DNA of 64,000 nt from Lactonifactor sp050944855 (GCA_050944855.1 JBMNRU010000004.1:97508-161507); one strand, 5' to 3'; shown: positions 9,547-19,509, counted from the first letter of the stretch. Numbers and translations: made by a program. The notes: a model not told the origin generated them from the letters alone.

Positions 9547-10029
9547 CTATAGTCCTTGCAGAGTAGAATCCACTTTTCTTCGTTTTGCAGCTGCCAGTTC
9601 TTCTACTTCCTCATACTGCAGCGCCCCTGCCACACAGTGTTCCACGCAGCGCGGATCTCCTCCGCAGAGATCACATTTTCTGCTGATTTTCTTTACCGGA
9701 TCAAAGTGCATATTGCCAAAAGGACAGGCCCTCATACACATCTTACATCCGATACACCGCTCCGGTTTCACAACAACGGCTCCTGTCTTCTCATCTCTCA
9801 CAAGAGCGTGGGTAGGACAGACTTCCATACACCATGCACGTTCACACTGGAAACAAGTCATAGGTACTACGCTGCGCTCTTCTACATAATCATTTACCTG
9901 AATATTAGACCATTTTTCTTCACATGTGGTCCTGGTATAATGATATGCACAGGCATGTTCACAGTCATGACATCCAACACATTTATTTATATCGGCTGTT
10001 ATAATCTTCACGTTTCCACCCCTTTTCAT
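9547..10029 (-). CDS. Ferredoxin-type electron-transfer subunit (4 x Fe4S4)
   Basis: A protein of up to 160 residues related to DmsB/HycB iron-sulfur subunits. Four cysteine clusters are visible: CVGCHDCEHAC, CFQCERAWCMEVC, CIGCKMCMRAC and CDLCGG with two later cysteines. It should shuttle electrons for the molybdopterin subunit encoded 17 bases downstream. ATG at 10029 is the longest start. A GTG six codons later (10011) has a better placed AAAGGGGTGG and may be the true start, giving MKIITADINKC. No membrane anchor subunit is encoded nearby. Confidence 0.88.
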   Translation of the reverse strand: MKRGGNVKIITADINKCVGCHDCEHACAYHYTRTTCEEKWSNIQVNDYVEERSVVPMTCFQCERAWCMEVCPTHALVRDEKTGAVVVKPERCIGCKMCMRACPFGNMHFDPVKKISRKCDLCGGDPRCVEHCVAGALQYEEVEELAAAKRRKVDSTLQGL

Positions 10030-10161
10030 TTTTTGTGTTTCCTGATGCTATTCGCAGAGCTTTCTGCTTACTTCTATTATAAAATTCCATGCAACAGGAA
10101 ACAATGTGTCTTAAAGATAATTAAATATTAACAAATTTCATCCATTTTTCTCAGCGCCTGC

Positions 10162-11367
10162 TTACAGCAGCAGCGCGGAAACTGTCTCTCCCTGATCCAG
10201 CTTTTCTGTCCCCGCCGGTATCTCGATCAGACAATTGCAACCGCACAGGGAGCCGATGGCTCCATTGCCATTGGATCCCTCCGGAATCCGCACACATCCG
10301 TCTGCATAACAGGCCCGGACATATCTTGTCACTTTACTTTTCTTAAAAAATCCCTGTTCCAGTACCGCCTGTACCCGTTTCGTCTTCAGATCGTCTCCCC
10401 CGGTCATCTTCTGCAGGAGAGGACGTATCAATAACTCCAAATTCACCGCAGCAGCAAAAGGATTTCCTGACAGACAAATAAGCAGTTTTCCCTGATACTC
10501 TGCGCATAACACAGGCATCCCCGGCTTCGTTGCAACACGCCAGAACAATTTTTCACATGGCAAAATGTTAAGGACCCCATGCATAATATCTTTTTTGCCG
10601 ACGGACACTCCGCCGGTGGTAATCACGAGATCCGCATTTCCAATAACCTCTTTAACCCTGGCTGCTACCTGCCTTTCGTCATCCTCTATATGCTCCCGCA
10701 GAATCATCTGCATATTCCACATCTGAAGGCGGGACCCCACCATATATTGATTGGAATCGTAAATCTTGCCGTCCGGCAGTTCTTCTCCCGGCTGCACTAC
10801 CTCGTCACCGGTGGTAATCAGAGCAATTTTAGGCCTTTGGTACACCATGACCTTATGATAACCCTGACTGGCGAGAACTCCTATCTCAGCAAAACCCAGC
10901 TTTGTGCCTTTTTCCAGCAGCCTGGTTCCTTTTTTATAATCCTCTCCAGGAAAGCAATAATTCTGATAGGGCTGGACACTTTGATAAATCTGTACAACTT
11001 CTTCTCCATAATCGGTATCTTCCTGCCGTACAACGCAATCTGCCCCTTCAGGAATCGGCGCTCCTGTCATAATACGCACAGCTTCTCCCGGACCAACTGC
11101 TTTCTGAGGAACCTGACCGGCTGTCACTTCCTCTATTACTTTCAGCGAAACCGGATGCCCGGTATCTGCAGATCCGATCTCTTTTCCCCGGACCGCATAA
11201 CCATCCAGAGGCGAGCGTGGAAAAGGCGGCTGATCCCTGTCTGCAATGATATCCTGAGCCAAAAATCTGCCCCCGGCATCCCACAGCGCAACATTTTCTG
11301 CTTCTTTTATTTGTTCCACCCGCGACAGCAATATCTGCAGCGCCTGTTCTAATTTTAATGCTTCCAT
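10162..11367 (-). CDS. moeA: Molybdopterin molybdotransferase MoeA
   Basis: A 401-residue MoeA, which inserts molybdate into adenylylated molybdopterin in the cytosol. Visible motifs are the N-terminal DRDQPPFPRSPLDGYAV segment, the MoCF-biosynthesis domain with ITTGDEVV and TTGGVSVGKKD, and the SGNP loop near the C-terminal domain. The frame runs 59 codons further upstream, but ATG at 11367 (MEALKLEQALQ) follows an AAGGAAGG sequence and fits the family. Its position upstream of a molybdoenzyme suggests local cofactor supply for that enzyme. Confidence 0.94.
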   Translation of the reverse strand: MEALKLEQALQILLSRVEQIKEAENVALWDAGGRFLAQDIIADRDQPPFPRSPLDGYAVRGKEIGSADTGHPVSLKVIEEVTAGQVPQKAVGPGEAVRIMTGAPIPEGADCVVRQEDTDYGEEVVQIYQSVQPYQNYCFPGEDYKKGTRLLEKGTKLGFAEIGVLASQGYHKVMVYQRPKIALITTGDEVVQPGEELPDGKIYDSNQYMVGSRLQMWNMQMILREHIEDDERQVAARVKEVIGNADLVITTGGVSVGKKDIMHGVLNILPCEKLFWRVATKPGMPVLCAEYQGKLLICLSGNPFAAAVNLELLIRPLLQKMTGGDDLKTKRVQAVLEQGFFKKSKVTRYVRACYADGCVRIPEGSNGNGAIGSLCGCNCLIEIPAGTEKLDQGETVSALLL

Positions 11368-11527
11368 TTTTTCCTTCCTTCTTATCTCCCTATGCTTCCC
11401 GTTTTGTTTCTTCCTGTCTCTCCTGCCTTTTGCACCGAAGGAATCCTTTCCTGCAAACCGGACAGGTGTACTTTTCTTTATTGTATGATATACTAAGCAC
11501 ATATGCAAAAAGAAAGGTGGTTCACAC

Positions 11528-11977
11528 ATGGAAATCGAACGCAAATGGTTAATTCATCACTGCCCTCTGGATCTGTCCCAATATCGCTGTCATCAGATTG
11601 CACAGGGCTATCTGTGCACAGAACCGGTCATCCGTATCCGACGTCAGGACAATTCTTATATTCTCACCTACAAATCGGCGGGACTTCTTTCCCGGGAAGA
11701 ATACAACCTTCCGCTGAACCGGGAAGCCTATGAACATCTGATTCCCAAGACAGACGGAATTCTTCTTTCCAAGAGACGATACGTCATTCCCATTGAAAAT
11801 AATTTAACAATTGAACTTGATTATTTCGATGCTCCTTACGAAACATTATGTCTTGCGGAAATTGAATTTCCTACAGAAGAAGCAGCAAATGCATACCAGG
11901 CTCCCAAATGGTTCGGAGAAGATGTCACTTACTCCGGCCAGTATCACAACAGCACTTTAAGCAAAGGACATTTTTAA
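11528..11977 (+). CDS. CYTH domain protein (triphosphate tunnel metalloenzyme)
   Basis: A 149-residue CYTH-family protein. It starts MEIERKWLI, the ExExK signature that lines the triphosphate tunnel, and has alternating charged beta strands typical of the fold (for example IRIRRQDNSYILTYK). Members hydrolyse inorganic or thiamine triphosphate or make cyclic AMP; small Firmicute forms like this are usually inorganic triphosphatases. It is preceded by AAAGGTGG 11 bases before the ATG and stands alone on the plus strand between moeA and nhaC. A convergent terminator follows. Confidence 0.85.
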   Translation: MEIERKWLIHHCPLDLSQYRCHQIAQGYLCTEPVIRIRRQDNSYILTYKSAGLLSREEYNLPLNREAYEHLIPKTDGILLSKRRYVIPIENNLTIELDYFDAPYETLCLAEIEFPTEEAANAYQAPKWFGEDVTYSGQYHNSTLSKGHF

Positions 11978-11991
11978 ATAGTAGGAAAGCC

Positions 11992-12030
11992 GCTGCAAAA
12001 AGTAGTTGTCACAACTACTTTTGCAACAGC
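11992..12030. terminator. Bidirectional intrinsic terminator
   Basis: A nearly perfect inverted repeat whose arms read GCTGCAAAAAGTAGTTGT and ACAACTACTTTTGCAACAGC, placed between the convergent CYTH gene and nhaC. A- and T-rich arm edges would allow termination in both directions. Confidence 0.7.
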
Positions 12031-12051
12031 TCCCGTCTGTGCTATATGTAA

Positions 12052-13512
12052 TTAATCTTCATGTTCTGGTTCTTCAGACAAATCAACATCCGCAAATTTT
12101 CTCTTACCCTTATTCTTTGGATTGTTCCAGACAACCGCAATTCCCAGATAAGCCATGATAACGGAAACGATCGGTGAAAGAATATTCAAAAATGCATATG
12201 GTGCAAATTCAAGTCCCGAGATACCAAGAGTCGTCATAGCAAACGCACCAAATGTTGTCCACGGCATCAGAGGAGCCGGCATCAGACCACCTTCACTAAC
12301 CAGACGGGCTATCATCGCACGGTTTAATCCTCTCTTGTCAAATTCATGCTTATAAACGGTACCATTTAAGATAAAGGACAGATACGTTTCGCCTAAAGCA
12401 GCTGTGGAAATAAAGGAAGTAACAACAACTGTAAGTGCCAAAGATCCAACACTTGCTACTTTTTGAATTAACTTCTCAATCAATACGTTCAGGTATCCGC
12501 ACTTATCCAGCAGACCGCCCATAGAAAGAGCCAGGAATGCAACGGAGAAAGTCCACAACATATTCTGCAGACCGCCTCGATTTAAAATAGGATCCACGTA
12601 CTCAGAACCTGTCTCAATAGAGAAACCGGAATTCAGCACTTCGATTGCATCCGGAATGCTTGCTCCCTGGAATACAACAGCAACTACCAGAGCAGTACCG
12701 ATAGCGATGGCCATTGCCGGTAAGGATGGGAATTTTTTAACACTTAAAATCAACAGGATAACGATAGGAAGAAGCACAATAGGATTCAAGTTAAAATTAG
12801 CAGCCAGAACACTTCTGGTTTCTTCTGCAATCGCCAGATTGGCCGGGTTGCCAGCATATCTCATGCCTACTACTGCAAACATAACCAGGGCAATAATGTA
12901 AGCCGGTGTGATTGTCTGAATCATAGCTTTAATGGTTTTGTAAAGATCTGCACCTGCTGCTATGGATGTCAGGTTCGGTGTATCAGAAACCGGAGACATC
13001 TTATCACCGAAAGCGGCGCCGGATACGATCATACCTGCGGTAATCGGCAGCGGGATACCCATACCCTGACCGATACCAACCAATGCAATACCCATGGTTC
13101 CAACCGTTCCCCAGGAAGTACCGGTACATAAAGCAGTCAAACTGCATAACAGCAAGCCTGCGGGCAGGAAAATTGCCGGGCTGATAATACCCAGACCATA
13201 ATAAGCAATCGCCGGAACCGTACCTGATATCATCCAGGATGCGATAATTCCACCAATCGCGAAGAAAAACCACAATCCATAGGTAGCATTTTTAATGCTT
13301 TCCGCCATAAAGCCCATTAAATCATCAAACTTATAGCCTAATGTTTTAGACAACAGACAGATAAATACAATACTGATCATTAAGCAGGCATGAATGGAAA
13401 TTGTTTTCAGCCACATAACTCCAATAAACAGAATCAACACGATAAAGCCTAATGCTGCTAACGCAAGCCCCATAGTAGGCTTTTTAAAAGTTTTGGTTTC
13501 GTTCGTACTCAT
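12052..13512 (-). CDS. nhaC: NhaC-type Na+/H+ antiporter
   Basis: A 486-residue polytopic membrane protein of the NhaC ion transporter superfamily, with about a dozen hydrophobic segments. The family's conserved core is visible as TGTSWGTVGTMG (about 130-141) and a second half containing GETYLSFILNGTVYK and PLMPWTTFGAF. It probably exchanges Na+ (or malate/lactate, as in MleN-type relatives) for protons. ATG at 13512 is preferred over a GTG two codons earlier because GGGGG precedes it at good distance. The C-terminal tail is short and acidic. Confidence 0.9.
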   Translation of the reverse strand: MSTNETKTFKKPTMGLALAALGFIVLILFIGVMWLKTISIHACLMISIVFICLLSKTLGYKFDDLMGFMAESIKNATYGLWFFFAIGGIIASWMISGTVPAIAYYGLGIISPAIFLPAGLLLCSLTALCTGTSWGTVGTMGIALVGIGQGMGIPLPITAGMIVSGAAFGDKMSPVSDTPNLTSIAAGADLYKTIKAMIQTITPAYIIALVMFAVVGMRYAGNPANLAIAEETRSVLAANFNLNPIVLLPIVILLILSVKKFPSLPAMAIAIGTALVVAVVFQGASIPDAIEVLNSGFSIETGSEYVDPILNRGGLQNMLWTFSVAFLALSMGGLLDKCGYLNVLIEKLIQKVASVGSLALTVVVTSFISTAALGETYLSFILNGTVYKHEFDKRGLNRAMIARLVSEGGLMPAPLMPWTTFGAFAMTTLGISGLEFAPYAFLNILSPIVSVIMAYLGIAVVWNNPKNKGKRKFADVDLSEEPEHED

Positions 13513-13707
13513 GAACACTTACCCCCTTCTTGATAAAAAATTATTAATTGACAACGTGTACTCTACCCTCCTTCTGATTTTGAATTTCATCGTTTTACTC
13601 TATTAAATTAATAATATTTTACTATAAGGTGTTTTCTCCCCACAACTTAAAAGGAAAACTATATTTTTAAACAACTAATGTTCCCTTTTTTGCATATCAG
13701 ACAGAAA

Positions 13708-13737
13708 AAGAGAGGAAACAAATTCATTTCCTCTCTT
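13708..13737 (-). terminator. Intrinsic terminator
   Basis: An 11-bp perfect stem (AAGAGAGGAAA/TTTCCTCTCTT) with an 8-base loop, followed on the minus strand by TTTTT. It lies 15 bases downstream of the small gene at 13753-13965, supporting that gene's reality. Confidence 0.8.
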
Positions 13738-13752
13738 CTTAGCATGTTTCAA

Positions 13753-13965
13753 TTACTGCCCCTTCTGATAGGCCTGCCAGATTTTTTCTCGCAGCCGCTG
13801 CGCATCTCCCATCTCCCAGGAATCCGGAAGCACCTCATTCCTGACCGAATATTCCACCCACTTTCCATAACACCGTAGAATCCAAAGAATGATACTTCCA
13901 ACCATGCGACAAATAAAATACCTACTCTTTCTCCATTTCTGCCCCGCACTTAATAACTTGTTCAT
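13753..13965 (-). CDS. Small hypothetical protein, 70 aa
   Basis: I do not recognise this 70-residue protein. It begins MNKLLSAGQKWRKSRYF, has one weakly hydrophobic aromatic stretch (about 21-33, CRMVGSIILWILR) and ends in a charged helix-like region with ALREKIW-like spacing. It is judged real because AAAGG sits 8 bases upstream of the ATG, the frame is closed by a strong intrinsic terminator 15 bases after the stop, and no competing frame is better. It stands alone between nhaC and proC. Confidence 0.5.
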   Translation of the reverse strand: MNKLLSAGQKWRKSRYFICRMVGSIILWILRCYGKWVEYSVRNEVLPDSWEMGDAQRLREKIWQAYQKGQ

Positions 13966-14420
13966 GCATACCTTTACCTTTCTTTCCTCTTTCAGGCATC
14001 CGTGTGTTCTGCATTTTGTTGACTATTCTTTTCATTTTTCCTGATTTCTCTTCATTTTGTTGTTTATCAGAGTATAAAAATACTGACTCCGAACTAAGTA
14101 CTTCCTATAAAACGACACCGTAATACGATTCGCAAGCCAGCCTAACAATCACTATAAAACAACCGCAGTCCTTTCCCGAAAACAGACGACGAATCGTCGT
14201 TTCTGCATTACCTGATATTTCTATTTTACCATTAATTATTGTATATGCAATCCATAAATATGCAAATATAATAACAGTTTTTACAAATATGTCCTTTCGT
14301 CATCTCATTTTCGGTCAGGTTGTCACCCGTATGTCTCTGAAGAAATTGCTTAGATTATTAGTCCCTATACTTATAATCCGTAATACAGAGGGTAAAAATT
14401 ACGCATATTTTAATATTTTT
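13966..14420. other. 455-bp intergenic region with palindrome
   Basis: No gene is supportable here. On the minus strand TTGCAT and TAAAAT are 16 bases apart around 14226-14253, a plausible promoter for the small gene at 13753. A perfect 7-bp-arm palindrome ACGACGA-A-TCGTCGT lies at 14186-14200 and could be an operator. The part nearest proC is A/T rich. I found no riboswitch fold that I recognise. Confidence 0.4.
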
Positions 14421-15215
14421 TTATAATCCTCTCGCTTTTTTTACACAGGCTTTCATACATTCAATCACGGAGCTTCTAAATCCTTTCTCTTCTAATACAC
14501 GAACCGCTTCCATGGTAGTACCGCCGGGAGAACATACCATATCTTTCAGTTCACCCGGATGCTTTCCGGTTTCCAGAACCATTTTTGCGCTTCCCATAAC
14601 TGCCTGGGCAGCAAATTCATACGCCTGGGCTCTGGGCATGCCATCTGCCACAGCACCGTCTGCCATAGCTTCAATCAGCATAAATACATACGCCGGTGAA
14701 CTTCCGCTGACCGATACTACCACATCCATCAGATTCTCACCAACTACTTCTGCTTTACCGAAGGAACGCAAAATTCCCAATACCTGTTCCAATTCCGCGT
14801 CGCTTACCCACTCATTTTTGCAGACACCGGTAATACCCTCGCCAACCAGAGCCGGCGTATTCGGCATTGTACGCACAATCTTTACTTCTTTTCCAAACTG
14901 TTCTCCCAACCAGGTCAGGGTCTTGCCGGGCGCAATGGTGATCACTACCTGATCCTGAGAGATTACATCCCGAATCTGTCTGATAACGGTTTCATAATAC
15001 TGCGGCTTTACAGAAAGCACAATGATCCCGCACTGTTTTGCCAGTTCTACATTATTTTCTGCGGCATGAATCCCCAGTTCTTTTGCTTTTAATTCTATAA
15101 ATTCCTTCGATACATCTGCCGCCCAGATATGATCAGGATCCAGAATTCCTTTTTGTATCATTCCCTTTATCATAGCAGTGGCCATATTGCCGCAGCCAAT
15201 AAATCCTACCTTCAT
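14421..15215 (-). CDS. proC: Pyrroline-5-carboxylate reductase
   Basis: A 264-residue P5C reductase, the last step of proline biosynthesis (NAD(P)H-dependent). The N-terminal Rossmann motif is GFIGCGNMATAMIKG. The C-terminal dimerisation domain carries the family signature with VSGSSPAYVFMLIEAMADGAV and the P5C-binding SPGGTT. Start is at the ATG preceded by AAAAAGGAGG. It stands alone; no other proline genes are adjacent. Confidence 0.96.
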   Translation of the reverse strand: MKVGFIGCGNMATAMIKGMIQKGILDPDHIWAADVSKEFIELKAKELGIHAAENNVELAKQCGIIVLSVKPQYYETVIRQIRDVISQDQVVITIAPGKTLTWLGEQFGKEVKIVRTMPNTPALVGEGITGVCKNEWVSDAELEQVLGILRSFGKAEVVGENLMDVVVSVSGSSPAYVFMLIEAMADGAVADGMPRAQAYEFAAQAVMGSAKMVLETGKHPGELKDMVCSPGGTTMEAVRVLEEKGFRSSVIECMKACVKKARGL

Positions 15216-15303
15216 AAATCCTACCTCCTTTTTCCTCTTATCATATCACATTCTGCAAATAATACCAGTCTGAAACCACCAATTTTGTCCGGTCAATTTT
15301 GTC

Positions 15304-15331
15304 TTGCATAATTTTAAAAAGAAGCTATAAT
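15304..15331 (+). promoter_or_regulatory. Sigma-A promoter of the MATE gene
   Basis: TTGCAT and TATAAT, 16-base spacer, ending 41 bases before the ATG at 15373. An AAAGGAG ribosome site lies between them and the start. Confidence 0.7.
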
Positions 15332-15372
15332 GTAGAAGAAGTTCAATAATTGTATGCAGAAAGGAGTTTCCT

Positions 15373-16710
15373 ATGACAAAAAATCTTACCATTGGGGAAC
15401 CCAGGAAAATACTCCCCAGATTTGCATTACCGCTGCTGATCAGTGCTATGTTTCAGCAGCTTTATAATGTATTTGACAGTTTGATCGCGGGACGAGGCAT
15501 TGGACCGGACGCTCTTGCAGCCGTTGGCGCATCCTATCCTATTACCATGTTATTCATCGCCTTCGCCATAGGCGGCAGCATGGGAACTTCCATCGTCGTT
15601 TCCCAGTTATTCGGCGCTCAGAAAAACGATCAGGTACATACCTCCATACAAACGGCTTTGATCAGCGTGGTTATTCTAAGTCTTCTCCTTACAGCAGTGG
15701 GACTGGCCTTAAGCCGGACAGCTTTGGAATTGCTTAGAACTCCTTCCAATATTATGGGAGATTCTCTTACTTATTTTAACATCTACATCCTGGGACTTAT
15801 CTTTCTCTTTATTTACAATGTTGTAACCGGTATCTTCCAGGCTCTTGGAAATTCGCAAACTCCGCTGTTTCTTCTCATCGGCTCTTCTGTCGGAAACATT
15901 ATCCTGGATATCATTTTTGTAGTTTCTTTTCAGTGGGGCGTAGCCGGCGTGGCCTGGGCCACTTTTATCGCGCAGGGTGCTTCCTGTATTCTCGCATTCT
16001 TTCTGCTTATGCGGCACCTAAAGCATCTGCCCGGCAAGGAAAAAAGCCGGCATTTTTCTATGATTATGCTGAAAAAGATCTGTACCATTGCTTTCCCCAG
16101 TATCTGTCAGCAAAGCTTTGTATCTGTGGGAAATTTGTTAGTACAGGCCGTCATTAATTCCTACGGTTCCAGTGTGATCGCCGGATACAATGTGGGACTG
16201 AAAATCAACATGTTCGTTGTTACCTGCTCCAGCAGTTTCAGTAATGGGCTCGGCAGCTATACGGCACAAAATCTGGGGGCCGGGAAACCGGAGCGAATTG
16301 ACGAGGGATACCGCGTTATCCTGCGTTCTCTCTACAGCTTTATGATCCCTATAACAATCCTGATTTTTGCCTCCAGCCGTTTTATCATTACACTTTTTAT
16401 AGGAAATTCAGATCCTGTGGCAGTACAGACCGGCATCGAGTTTTTAAAAATCTGCTCCCCGTTTTATCTGATCATCATCATTAAATTCGTAGCAGATAAT
16501 GTATTAAAAGGTGCCGGTGCCATGGTTCCCTTTATGATCACCACTTTCTCTGACCTGATTCTTCGCGTAGCCGCATCTTACCTGTTCTCTTATCTGTTCG
16601 GAAGCACGGGCATCTGGGCTGCATGGCCTGTAGGATGGGTGATCGGAACCATAATAGCCGCTGTATTCTATTGCAAAAAGTCATGGCTGAAATTTATGCA
16701 CGTAAGTTGA
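15373..16710 (+). CDS. MATE family efflux transporter
   Basis: A 445-residue membrane protein of the multidrug and toxic compound extrusion family, with two six-helix halves. The N-terminal half has PLLISAMFQQLYNVFDSLI and the GPDALAAVGASYP loop, both typical of the DinF/NorM-like Firmicute clade. The second half includes GYNVGLKINMFV. It exports cationic or unknown compounds using Na+ or H+. A strong bidirectional terminator separates it from the convergent aminopeptidase gene. Confidence 0.93.
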   Translation: MTKNLTIGEPRKILPRFALPLLISAMFQQLYNVFDSLIAGRGIGPDALAAVGASYPITMLFIAFAIGGSMGTSIVVSQLFGAQKNDQVHTSIQTALISVVILSLLLTAVGLALSRTALELLRTPSNIMGDSLTYFNIYILGLIFLFIYNVVTGIFQALGNSQTPLFLLIGSSVGNIILDIIFVVSFQWGVAGVAWATFIAQGASCILAFFLLMRHLKHLPGKEKSRHFSMIMLKKICTIAFPSICQQSFVSVGNLLVQAVINSYGSSVIAGYNVGLKINMFVVTCSSSFSNGLGSYTAQNLGAGKPERIDEGYRVILRSLYSFMIPITILIFASSRFIITLFIGNSDPVAVQTGIEFLKICSPFYLIIIIKFVADNVLKGAGAMVPFMITTFSDLILRVAASYLFSYLFGSTGIWAAWPVGWVIGTIIAAVFYCKKSWLKFMHVS

Positions 16711-16716
16711 AGCAGC

Positions 16717-16770
16717 AAATAAAGAAATGCCTGCCACATGATGTTTCATGCGGCAGGCATTTCTTTATTT
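16717..16770. terminator. Bidirectional terminator, 19-bp stem
   Basis: Perfect inverted repeat with 19-base arms (AAATAAAGAAATGCCTGCC and its complement) and a 16-base loop. A- and T-runs at both edges allow termination of the MATE gene and of the convergent aminopeptidase gene, whose last codons it overlaps. Confidence 0.9.
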
Positions 16771-18084
16771 TTCAATACGATAAGTTCCGTCTCCCAATGG
16801 ACAAATGGAAGAAGAGAAGAATTCTTCCGCTGCCTGTATCAGATACCAGGTATCTTTCACACCGCCGGTCTCATACGGCGAATGCATGGCCAGCTGTGCC
16901 AGACCGATATCTACGGTATTTAAAGCCACCTGGGTATTGGAAATATTGCCAAGGGTGGAACCGCCCAGAATATCGGAACGGTTGGCATAGGTCTGATAAG
17001 GTACCTCTGCCTTTTCACAGATCATACGGAAGATTGCCGAAGATACCGCATCCGTGCAATATTTCTGATTGGCGTTATACTTGATCACAATGCCGCCGTT
17101 CATATAAGGACGGTTGGTCGGATCTGCTTTATCCGGCTGATTTGGATGTACACTATGAGCATTGTCGGAAGAAAGCATAAAGCTGGAGGCCAGCGCCATC
17201 CGGTATTCTTCTTCTGATCTTCCCATGCCGCTGTTGATGCGGTGCAACACATCACTTAAAAAAGTAGAAGCCGCGCCCTGTTTTGTTCCGCTTCCAACCT
17301 CTTCATTATCCAATACACAATGTACTTTTACACTGTATTTATTTTCCGCCTGCAAAAAAGCTTTCAGGGAAGAAAATGCACACTGCAGATCATCCAGCCT
17401 TGCACTGGAGAAGTATTCCTCATTGGCTCCCCAGAAGGTACCCGGTACCCGGTTATACAAAAACAGATCGCTTCCCCATATGTTCTCTTCTTCTACGCCG
17501 GCTGCTTCTGCTATGATCTTCATAAAACTTCCTTTGGCAGTTTCATCCCCAAAGAGAGGCAGCAGGTCTACCTGCGGATTGTATTTGTATCCATCGTTTA
17601 CCTCACGATTCATATGAATCGCCAGATTGGGGATCAATACCAGATCTCTGTCCACATCCACCAGTCTGGTCACCATTTTCTCATCTTCTTTTACGATCAG
17701 CTTTCCTGCAACGGATAATGGACGGTCTAACCATGGTGACATGATCATTCCGCCATATCGTTCCACATTCAGCTTTGTAAACTTCTGATCCACAACCATC
17801 TCTGCATGCTCTTTGATTTTAAAAGCAGGGGAATCGCTGTGACTTGCCATGATCTGAAATCCCCGAAAGCTGCTGCAGGGAACTGCAAACGCGATAACAG
17901 AAGACCCATTGCGGGATACGTAATACTTTCCGCCCTCAATCAGCTCCCATTTTTCACTTTCCTGCAATTTCCTGTACCCTGCCTCTTCCAGCATGGTTTC
18001 CATCTGAGAAACTGCGTGATAGCAGCTGGGACTTTTTTCAATAAATGTAAGCAATTCTTCTGTAGACTTGCGATACATGCGCAT
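16765..18084 (-). CDS. M18 family aminopeptidase
   Basis: A 439-residue zinc metallo-aminopeptidase of the M18 (aspartyl aminopeptidase/ApeB) family, cytosolic, releasing N-terminal acidic or other residues from peptides. Metal and catalytic motifs are visible: MASHSDSPAFKI, VLDNEEVGSGTKQGA and SSDNAHSVHPN. Length matches the family. It lies 6 bases upstream of nothing further on the strand; the APC permease gene ends just before its start, so permease and peptidase are probably co-transcribed. This is compatible with uptake and breakdown of amino acids or small peptides. Confidence 0.94.
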   Translation of the reverse strand: MRMYRKSTEELLTFIEKSPSCYHAVSQMETMLEEAGYRKLQESEKWELIEGGKYYVSRNGSSVIAFAVPCSSFRGFQIMASHSDSPAFKIKEHAEMVVDQKFTKLNVERYGGMIMSPWLDRPLSVAGKLIVKEDEKMVTRLVDVDRDLVLIPNLAIHMNREVNDGYKYNPQVDLLPLFGDETAKGSFMKIIAEAAGVEEENIWGSDLFLYNRVPGTFWGANEEYFSSARLDDLQCAFSSLKAFLQAENKYSVKVHCVLDNEEVGSGTKQGAASTFLSDVLHRINSGMGRSEEEYRMALASSFMLSSDNAHSVHPNQPDKADPTNRPYMNGGIVIKYNANQKYCTDAVSSAIFRMICEKAEVPYQTYANRSDILGGSTLGNISNTQVALNTVDIGLAQLAMHSPYETGGVKDTWYLIQAAEEFFSSSICPLGDGTYRIEK

Positions 18085-18090
18085 CTCCTC

Positions 18091-19509
18091 CTACGCTTCT
18101 TTTTCTTTGCTTCGTTTTGCCAGATACGGCATGATGACTCCAAGCCCTACCAATACAAACGGCGTTACAATATTCAATACTAACTGGAAGGTATCCTCGG
18201 AATAAATACCGCCGATGCATGCAACAGCAGTGAAGATAAAGCACCAGGCTCCTACCAGAATACCTAAAGTTTTATTCTTAATAAAGCGATATTCTGCAGG
18301 GAACTTCTCTCCCGCTTTTTTCAATGCGATATAGGCAACAAATACCCACAGATAACGAAGCGGCATACATACAGAATTTACTTTTACCAGCCATCTTACC
18401 AATACATCCACATTATCAATACCAAATGCCGGTACAATAATCAGGATACTTACAATAACCATGATCAATTTGTGACCATTGGTATAAGCGCCATGCTGAT
18501 TCTTTTTAAACATTTTCTTCGGAATGTAAGTCTCATCTGCACTGTCCAGCAGCATGCACAGAGGTGCGTCAATGGAAAGAACCATAACAGAGAACTGTCC
18601 GATCAAATTGGTAATTGCATATAAGATCACAAACAGATTGCCCACATGATAATACTCGCCCAGTTTCTGGAAGGCATAATAAGCACCATTGGTCATCAGG
18701 TCTTCCGGAATGTTATTAGAATCAAACATCATGCCCAGAGAAATGGTTCCTAACATAGCACAAACGGCTACCATAATAGCCAGCGCGATCATACCTCTTG
18801 AGAAATCTTTGGAGGGATCCTTCATCTTGTTTACATAAGGTGAAATTTTTTCACAACCACCTACTGCAAATACTAAAATAGAAAGACCGGTAAAGAATTT
18901 CACATCAAAGGTCGGCATAAAAGTATCCAGAGACCAATGAATATCCAACAGCTGTGCATCTGTGATCGCCGGTGCGGCTACCATCAAAATGATATACAGA
19001 ATAGACATCACAAACATCGTCGTTCCAGCAAGTGTTGACAATTTTTTCAGGATTGTCAGTCCCTTAGATGCAACCCACATAGCGAATAAGAAAATAATCA
19101 AACAGAGAATCTGCATGATCATTGTATTCATCTCACTGACACGTTTATCCTGAAACAGTACCCAGCTTGTGGCCACAATGGTGGCATTCGGTTTCTGGGA
19201 AATGTACGGCATATGCACAACCCAGTAGGTCCATCCTGCATAATATGCAATTCTCGGTCCGATGGTTTCACCGATCCAGGAGCTTACACCTCCGCCTGCA
19301 TTTTTAAATGCAGATCCCATCTCGCCTACCATCAGCGCATAGGGAATAAAATAAATTGCAAATATAAGAATCCACGATACAACAGCCTTAAGACCGCCAT
19401 ACTCAGAGAATCCATTGATTACATTGCCAAATCCCCATACGGCCGAAAATGCCATGAAAGCAAGGCTGTACCACATAATTTTCTTGTCTTCTCTCTTACT
19501 CATCTTCAT
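18091..19509 (-). CDS. APC superfamily amino-acid permease
   Basis: A 472-residue transporter with about 12 transmembrane segments, of the amino acid-polyamine-organocation superfamily, closest in flavour to YjeM/GadC-like antiporters. The N-terminal helix has SAVWGFGNVINGF, and the helix 6 region reads VFAVGGCEKISPYVNKM. ATG at 19509 follows AAAGGAG. A TATAAT at 19608-19613 (minus strand) is its likely -10. The prophage is inserted about 140 bases upstream of the start codon, so sequences beyond 19665 are phage and may alter its promoter context. Confidence 0.92.
   Translation of the reverse strand: MKMSKREDKKIMWYSLAFMAFSAVWGFGNVINGFSEYGGLKAVVSWILIFAIYFIPYALMVGEMGSAFKNAGGGVSSWIGETIGPRIAYYAGWTYWVVHMPYISQKPNATIVATSWVLFQDKRVSEMNTMIMQILCLIIFLFAMWVASKGLTILKKLSTLAGTTMFVMSILYIILMVAAPAITDAQLLDIHWSLDTFMPTFDVKFFTGLSILVFAVGGCEKISPYVNKMKDPSKDFSRGMIALAIMVAVCAMLGTISLGMMFDSNNIPEDLMTNGAYYAFQKLGEYYHVGNLFVILYAITNLIGQFSVMVLSIDAPLCMLLDSADETYIPKKMFKKNQHGAYTNGHKLIMVIVSILIIVPAFGIDNVDVLVRWLVKVNSVCMPLRYLWVFVAYIALKKAGEKFPAEYRFIKNKTLGILVGAWCFIFTAVACIGGIYSEDTFQLVLNIVTPFVLVGLGVIMPYLAKRSKEKEA

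Noticed and set aside
13966..14420. Riboswitch upstream of nhaC
   Set aside because: The region is separated from nhaC by a small gene and a strong terminator, and no known riboswitch core could be matched by eye.
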